DNA of 8,702 bases from the NCBI GenBank assembly GCA_046733635.1, contig JBKPPO010000097.1:1-8702 (forward strand). Direction: 5' to 3'. The stretch comes from CADEED01 sp046733635 (GTDB lineage Bacteria > Pseudomonadota > Gammaproteobacteria > Steroidobacterales > Steroidobacteraceae). This document shows, piece by piece, positions 4,158 through 8,702 of the stretch. The translations under genes and the position numbers were made by a program. The notes beneath the pieces are model-generated. The model was not told where the DNA came from. It did no database searches and saw only the letters and a program-made list of their open reading frames with translations. Each line of letters opens with the position of its first letter. Position 1 is the stretch's first letter.

Positions 4158-5813
4158 ATGCACCCACGCGCATATCGATTAGTTTTTCCGGAACCGAAGC
4201 CGGTAAAGGCGCCGTCCGTTTTACGGGTGCGGCCGGTGCCTCCGCCGCCTTCGGGACCGGGACCTTCCGATCAGGCCGCGCTCGCGCTGGAGCCGCGCGA
4301 GCTCTGGATCGCGGCGCATGTCCCGCGGCTGCCACTGGCCGCGTTGCGGGCCGCGTCGCCTGCGGCTCCGGCTTCAGCAGGGGCGGCCGCGCCGCTCGTG
4401 GTGCTGGATCCCGAGGATCGCAATCAACGCATCATCGCCGCGGATGAACGCGCGGAAGCCGCCGGCGTGTATGCCGGCATGACGCTGGGCGCGGCGCTGG
4501 CAGCGGCGCCGGGCATCGAACCGCGTCCGCGTGATAGCGAGGCCGAGCTCACACTGCTGCGGCGTCTGGCGGGCCTCGCGTCGGCATTCACCCCCCAGGT
4601 CTCCATCGAGCCGCCCGATGGCTTGCTGCTCGAGATCAAACCGAGCATCCGCCTGTTCGGCGGGTTGAAGGAGTTATGCCGTCAGTTGCGCGAGCATTGC
4701 CTGGCGGATCCGGTGCTGAGCGCAGCCGGTCTCGCGCCGCATTTCACGCTCGCGCCCACGGCGCTCGCCGCGCTCGTGGCGGCTCGCGCCGGCGCGCGGT
4801 GTTTCATCACCGATCCGGCCTCACTGCCGGCTCGGCTCAAACCCTTGCCGGTGAGCGTGCTGCGCTGGTCGGACGATGATGTCGCGCGTCTCACCGCCAT
4901 GGGCGTGCGCACGCTGGGGGAACTGCTGCGTTTGCCACGCGCGGGGTTCACGCGGCGTTTCGGACCCGCGCAGATCGCAGATCTGGATCGATTGCTGGGA
5001 CGGCGCGCGGATCCGCGCCAGCGGCTCACGCGCCAGGAACGTTACCGCGGCCGCGTGGACCTGGACCACGAACTCACCGACCACGACCGCATCCTGCACG
5101 CGCTGCGCCCCTTGCTCGATGAGCTCGAAACCTTCCTGCGCACACGGCAACGCGGCATCACCGCGCTGCAGTGCCGTTTCCATCACTATCGCGCCGCGCC
5201 CACTTCCTGCGCGCTGCGATTGGCCGCGCCCGAGGCGAACGCGGAGCGGCTGCAGTCGCTGCTGCGAGAACGTCTCGCCAACCTGGTGTTGCCCGCACCG
5301 GTGCGACGTTGCGAACTGCGCGGCGGGGCGCTCAGCGAACGACCGCTCGCCAGTCAGCCCTTGTGGTCCGCAGGGGAGCACGGCCATGCGCCTTCCGGCG
5401 AAATGCCGGCGCTGGTGGAGCATCTGCGCGCGCGCCTCGGCGTGGAGGCCGTGTATGGCATCCGCCAGGTGTCCGAACATCGTCCTGAGAGTGCCTGGCG
5501 CGTCGCCGAGCCCCTCATGGAAGCGCCTCGTTCCGCGCGCAATGAAATGCAGCCAGCCGCTTCGCTGCCGTTTCGCCGGCCTTTGTGGCTGATGCCCGCG
5601 CCCGAAGCGCTGGAGCAACGGCGCGGCCGCCCCCAACGCGAGGGCGCTCTCGAGTTGCTGCGAGGACCGGAACGTATCGAGAGTGGGTGGTGGGATGGCG
5701 GCGACGTCGCGCGCGATTATTACGAGGCGCGCGACGAGCACGGTGTCAGGCTTTGGGTCTATCGCGAATGCGCCGGCGAACGTCGATGGTTCCTGCACGG
5801 GATCTTCGGATGA
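4158..5813 (+). CDS. imuB: ImuB, catalytically inactive Y-family polymerase homologue and mutasome hub
   Basis: 551 residues. The Y-family-like core begins at LWIAAHVPRLPL (49-60), followed by AAGVYAGMTLGAAL (101-114), SIEPPDGLLLEIKPSIRLFGG (149-169), a helix-hairpin-helix thumb (LTAMGVRTLGELLRLP, 245-260) and a little-finger-like region (about 300-395). The metal-binding acids of active polymerases are gone: the first-strand Asp is absent, and the S-(I/V)-D-E motif reads S-I-E-P. It should therefore not polymerise, as known for ImuB, which bridges ImuA, DnaE2 and the beta clamp. The expected clamp motif position reads QPLWS (400-404), a weak match to QLxLF. The first 48 residues are an extra proline-rich stretch (VPPPPSGPGPS at 27-37). 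No Met lies between it and the core, though GTG codons at 24 and 27 could start a shorter form. The gene overlaps dnaE2 by 4 nt. Confidence 0.95.
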   Translation: MHPRAYRLVFPEPKPVKAPSVLRVRPVPPPPSGPGPSDQAALALEPRELWIAAHVPRLPLAALRAASPAAPASAGAAAPLVVLDPEDRNQRIIAADERAEAAGVYAGMTLGAALAAAPGIEPRPRDSEAELTLLRRLAGLASAFTPQVSIEPPDGLLLEIKPSIRLFGGLKELCRQLREHCLADPVLSAAGLAPHFTLAPTALAALVAARAGARCFITDPASLPARLKPLPVSVLRWSDDDVARLTAMGVRTLGELLRLPRAGFTRRFGPAQIADLDRLLGRRADPRQRLTRQERYRGRVDLDHELTDHDRILHALRPLLDELETFLRTRQRGITALQCRFHHYRAAPTSCALRLAAPEANAERLQSLLRERLANLVLPAPVRRCELRGGALSERPLASQPLWSAGEHGHAPSGEMPALVEHLRARLGVEAVYGIRQVSEHRPESAWRVAEPLMEAPRSARNEMQPAASLPFRRPLWLMPAPEALEQRRGRPQREGALELLRGPERIESGWWDGGDVARDYYEARDEHGVRLWVYRECAGERRWFLHGIFG

Positions 5814-8702
5814 ATGTCCCCTACGCCGAACTGCACTGCCTCAGCAATTTCTCCTTCCTGCGCGGAGCCTCGCATGCGGAAGAGTTGATCGCACGTGCGA
5901 AAGAACTCGGTTACACGGCGCTGGCGATCACCGACGAATGTTCGCTGGCGGGCGTGGTCCGTGCGCATACCGCCATCAAGAAGCTGGGCGGCGGAATCAA
6001 ACTACTCATCGGCGCGGAGTTCCGCCTGGATTGTGGCCTGCGATTCGTCGCGATCGCGCGCAACCGCGCGGGTTACGCGCGGCTTTCGCGCCTGATCACC
6101 CGCGGCCGGCGCCGCGCGGAGAAGGGCGCTTATTCGCTGGGCCGCGCGGATGTGGAGGAGTTCCTCGGCAACGATGCCGAGCCCAAAACCGGCGAGATCG
6201 TGAATGAAGGCACGGTTGCATTGTGGCTGCCTTCGCTCGCTGATGGTCCGCGGCAGAATGCCGCGTCGGATGCCGCGCCAGAAGACGCCACCCTGGAAGA
6301 TGGCGGCGCCTGGATGGCGCGCATCTTCGCCGGCCGCGTGTGGATCGCCGTGGAGCTTCTCTGCGATGGCCGTGATCGCGAACGGCTGGCCGCGGCGCGG
6401 GCCGAGGGTGAGCGTCTGGGCCTGCCGCTCACGGCATCCGGCGACGTGCACATGCACGTGCGCGAACGCCGCCCGCTGCAAGATGCGCTCACGGCCGTGC
6501 GACATGGCGTCACCGTGGCCGAGGCCGGCGAGCGATTGTTCCCCAACGGCGAACGGCACCTGCGCGCCCCCCGGACTCTCGCGCGGCTCTATCCATCCGA
6601 GTTGCTGGCGGAGACAGTGAAGATCGCCGCGCTCGCCACGTTTTCGCTGGACGAGTTGCGATACGAGTACCCGCATGAACTCGTGCCGCGCGGCGAAACC
6701 GCGGCCTCCTACCTGCGAAAGCTCACCGAGGCGGGTGCACGCAATCGCTGGCCGGCTGGCATCCCGGACGACATGCGTGCTCGCATCGAGCAGGAACTCG
6801 CGCTCATCGGCGACCTCGGCTACGAGTCCTATTTCCTCACGGTGCAGGACATCGTGGCCGAGGCGCGCCGGCTCAACATCCTCTGCCAGGGCCGTGGTTC
6901 GGCGGCGAATTCCGTGGTGTGTTACGCGCTGCGCGTCACCGAAGTGGATCCTTCGCATCACGAACTCCTCATGGAGCGCTTCATCTCGCGCGAGCGCAAC
7001 GAGCCGCCGGACATCGACATCGATTTCGAGCACGAGCGGCGCGAAGAGGTCATTCAGTACATCTATCGCAAATATGGCCGGGAGCGCACGGCGCTCGCGG
7101 CCACGGTCATCAGTTATCGCCCGCGCAGCGCGCTGCGTGACATGGCCAAGGTCATGGGACTGGACCCGGTGCAGGCGGAGCGGCTGGCCGGGGCCATGCA
7201 ATGGTGGGACGTCACCGTGGACGCGGACCGCATGCGCGAGGCGGGCTTCGATCCCGAAAACCGCCAGGTCAAACTACTGCTGCATCTCACCGGCCAGCTG
7301 CTGGGATTCCCGCGGCATCTCTCCCAGCACGTGGGCGGCTTCGTGATTTCCCAGGGCCTGCTCGAGGAACTGGTTCCCATCGAGAACGCGACCATGGCGG
7401 ATCGCACCGTCATCGAATGGGACAAGGACGATCTCGAGGAATTGAAGCTGCTCAAGGTGGACGTGCTGGGTCTGGGGATGCTGACGGCATTGCGCCGGGG
7501 CATGGACCTGGTCAGCGCCTTCCGCCGCCGGCCGCTCGCCCTGAGCGACATCCCGCGCGAAGATCCCCGCGTCTACGAAATGATCTCGCGCGCGGACACG
7601 GTGGGCGTGTTCCAGGTGGAATCACGCGCGCAGATGTCCATGTTGCCGCGGCTCAAGCCGAGCAGGTTCTACGACCTCGTCATCGAAGTCGCCATCGTGC
7701 GGCCCGGCCCCATCCAGGGCGGCATGGTGCATCCCTATCTACGCCGACGTCAGGGTCTGGATCCGGTCCGGTATCACAACAAGGACATCGAGAAGGTGCT
7801 CGAGCGCACGCTCGGCGTGCCCATCTTCCAGGAGCAGGTGATGCAGATCGCCATGGTCGCCGCCGGCTTCACGCCCGGCGAGGCCGATCAGCTCCGTCGC
7901 AGCATGGCGGCCTGGCAGCGTCGCGGGGGTCTCGGTCATTTCGAGCAGCGGCTCATCGATGGCATGCGCGCCAAGGGATATCCCGACGAATTCGCGCAAT
8001 CGATCTTCAAGCAGATCCTGGGCTTCGGCGAATACGGCTTTCCGGAATCCCACGCGGCCAGCTTCGCATTGCTGGTGTACAGCTCGGCCTGGCTCAAGTG
8101 CCACGAACCCGCGGCCTTCACCTGCGCGCTGCTCAACAGCCAGCCCATGGGGTTCTACGCGCCGGCGCAGCTCGTGCGCGACGCACGGGAACATGGCGTG
8201 GAGGTCCGGCCGGCGTCGGCGACCGCCAGCGACTGGAACTGCACGCTCGAGCGCCGTGAGGATGGCGAGCCGGCGCTCCGCCTGGGCCTGCGCATGATCA
8301 AGGGACTGGGCGAGGAGGCCGCGGATCGTATCGAGTCGGCGCGCCGTGCCGATGGCGCTTTCGCGAGCGTGCAGGACCTCACGCTGCGCGCCAAACTACT
8401 CCGCCGTGACCTCGAGGCGCTGGCGGACGCCGGCGCGCTGCGCGATCTCTCCGGCAACCGGCATCTCACGTTCTGGCAGGTGGCCGGCACCGAGCAGGAA
8501 CTGCCGCTGGCGCCGGTGCCTCGCACCTCCGAAGCCACGCCGTTGCTGGCGCCACCCACCGAAGGCCAGAACATCGCCGCCGACTACCGCTCGGCGGGAC
8601 TCACGCTGGGCCGGCATCCGCTGGCGCTGTTGCGGGACCAGCTCGACGAATCCAGCATCGTCACGTCGAAGCAGTTGGGAGAGTTGCCCCATGGCCGTCC
8701 GG
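5810..8702 (+). CDS. dnaE2: DnaE2, error-prone C-family DNA polymerase (C-terminus beyond window)
   Basis: Open for 964 codons to the window end. Family members are roughly 1030-1080 residues, so only part of the C-terminal OB-fold region is missing. The ATG overlaps the imuB stop (ATGA), with GGGA 7 nt upstream, which points to translational coupling. The N-terminal PHP domain begins YAELHCLSNFSFLRGAS. The polymerase core has the DnaE2 signature QGRGSAANS (360-368) and the catalytic acids Asp401 and Asp403 (PDIDIDFE) and Asp551 (KVDVLGLGMLT), matching Asp401, Asp403 and Asp555 of E. coli Pol III alpha. Further conserved blocks are FQVESR (601-606), RPGPIQG (631-637) and GFGEYGFPESHAASFALLVYSSAWLK (738-763). 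The PHP metal motif is degraded (HCL for HxH; TDE for TDH), so proofreading is unlikely. It inserts bases opposite lesions during SOS. ImuB is thought to supply clamp contact. Confidence 0.96.
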   Translation, partial: MNVPYAELHCLSNFSFLRGASHAEELIARAKELGYTALAITDECSLAGVVRAHTAIKKLGGGIKLLIGAEFRLDCGLRFVAIARNRAGYARLSRLITRGRRRAEKGAYSLGRADVEEFLGNDAEPKTGEIVNEGTVALWLPSLADGPRQNAASDAAPEDATLEDGGAWMARIFAGRVWIAVELLCDGRDRERLAAARAEGERLGLPLTASGDVHMHVRERRPLQDALTAVRHGVTVAEAGERLFPNGERHLRAPRTLARLYPSELLAETVKIAALATFSLDELRYEYPHELVPRGETAASYLRKLTEAGARNRWPAGIPDDMRARIEQELALIGDLGYESYFLTVQDIVAEARRLNILCQGRGSAANSVVCYALRVTEVDPSHHELLMERFISRERNEPPDIDIDFEHERREEVIQYIYRKYGRERTALAATVISYRPRSALRDMAKVMGLDPVQAERLAGAMQWWDVTVDADRMREAGFDPENRQVKLLLHLTGQLLGFPRHLSQHVGGFVISQGLLEELVPIENATMADRTVIEWDKDDLEELKLLKVDVLGLGMLTALRRGMDLVSAFRRRPLALSDIPREDPRVYEMISRADTVGVFQVESRAQMSMLPRLKPSRFYDLVIEVAIVRPGPIQGGMVHPYLRRRQGLDPVRYHNKDIEKVLERTLGVPIFQEQVMQIAMVAAGFTPGEADQLRRSMAAWQRRGGLGHFEQRLIDGMRAKGYPDEFAQSIFKQILGFGEYGFPESHAASFALLVYSSAWLKCHEPAAFTCALLNSQPMGFYAPAQLVRDAREHGVEVRPASATASDWNCTLERREDGEPALRLGLRMIKGLGEEAADRIESARRADGAFASVQDLTLRAKLLRRDLEALADAGALRDLSGNRHLTFWQVAGTEQELPLAPVPRTSEATPLLAPPTEGQNIAADYRSAGLTLGRHPLALLRDQLDESSIVTSKQLGELPHGRP

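Noticed and set aside
4821..5798. 325-codon open frame on the minus strand
   Set aside because: It is fully antisense to imuB, whose protein has clear family motifs. Long antisense frames are common in GC-rich genes, and this one has no recognisable domain.

Overview
The window is GC-rich and compactly coded. It looks like chromosome from a gammaproteobacterium. Two things support this: the LexA is very close to the Escherichia coli protein, and it sits under an E. coli-style SOS box. A lineage near Steroidobacterales/Nevskiales/Xanthomonadales is my guess only; the sequence does not fix it.

Layout. Positions 1-92 (minus) hold the first 30 codons of a small outer-membrane lipoprotein gene cut by the window edge. 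Positions 93-293 are non-coding and contain a 26-bp imperfect palindrome. Positions 294-1919 (minus) encode a PYROXD2/CrtI-type FAD oxidoreductase. A short divergent control region follows, then a tightly packed plus-strand operon to the end of the window: lexA (1956-2573), a VOC-fold protein (2642-3022), a DUF3224 protein (3043-3492), imuA (3509-4147), imuB (4158-5813) and dnaE2 (from 5810, cut by the window end after 964 codons).

How it works together. lexA-imuA-imuB-dnaE2 is the known SOS mutagenesis cassette. LexA represses the operon until DNA damage triggers its self-cleavage. ImuA (RecA-like), ImuB (a Y-family polymerase relative without its catalytic acids) and DnaE2 (an error-prone C-family polymerase) then form the translesion 'mutasome'. 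The lexA promoter is readable: TTGACC, a 17-nt spacer and TACAAA, with CTGGATAAATTCACAG (CTG-N10-CAG) filling the spacer. One operator therefore appears to control the whole run, including lexA itself.

What is unusual. Two small genes of unknown role, a VOC protein and a DUF3224 protein, lie between lexA and imuA in the same orientation with short gaps, so they are probably SOS-induced with the polymerase. The divergent oxidoreductase has no ATG start. Its only plausible starts (TTG 1919 or GTG 1910) place its first codons on top of the lexA promoter and SOS box. The lexA stop codon lies in the loop of a perfect 8-bp hairpin. ImuB carries an N-terminal proline-rich extension of about 48 residues and only a weak clamp-binding motif. 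I saw no RNA genes, CRISPR arrays, insertion sequences or attachment sites.
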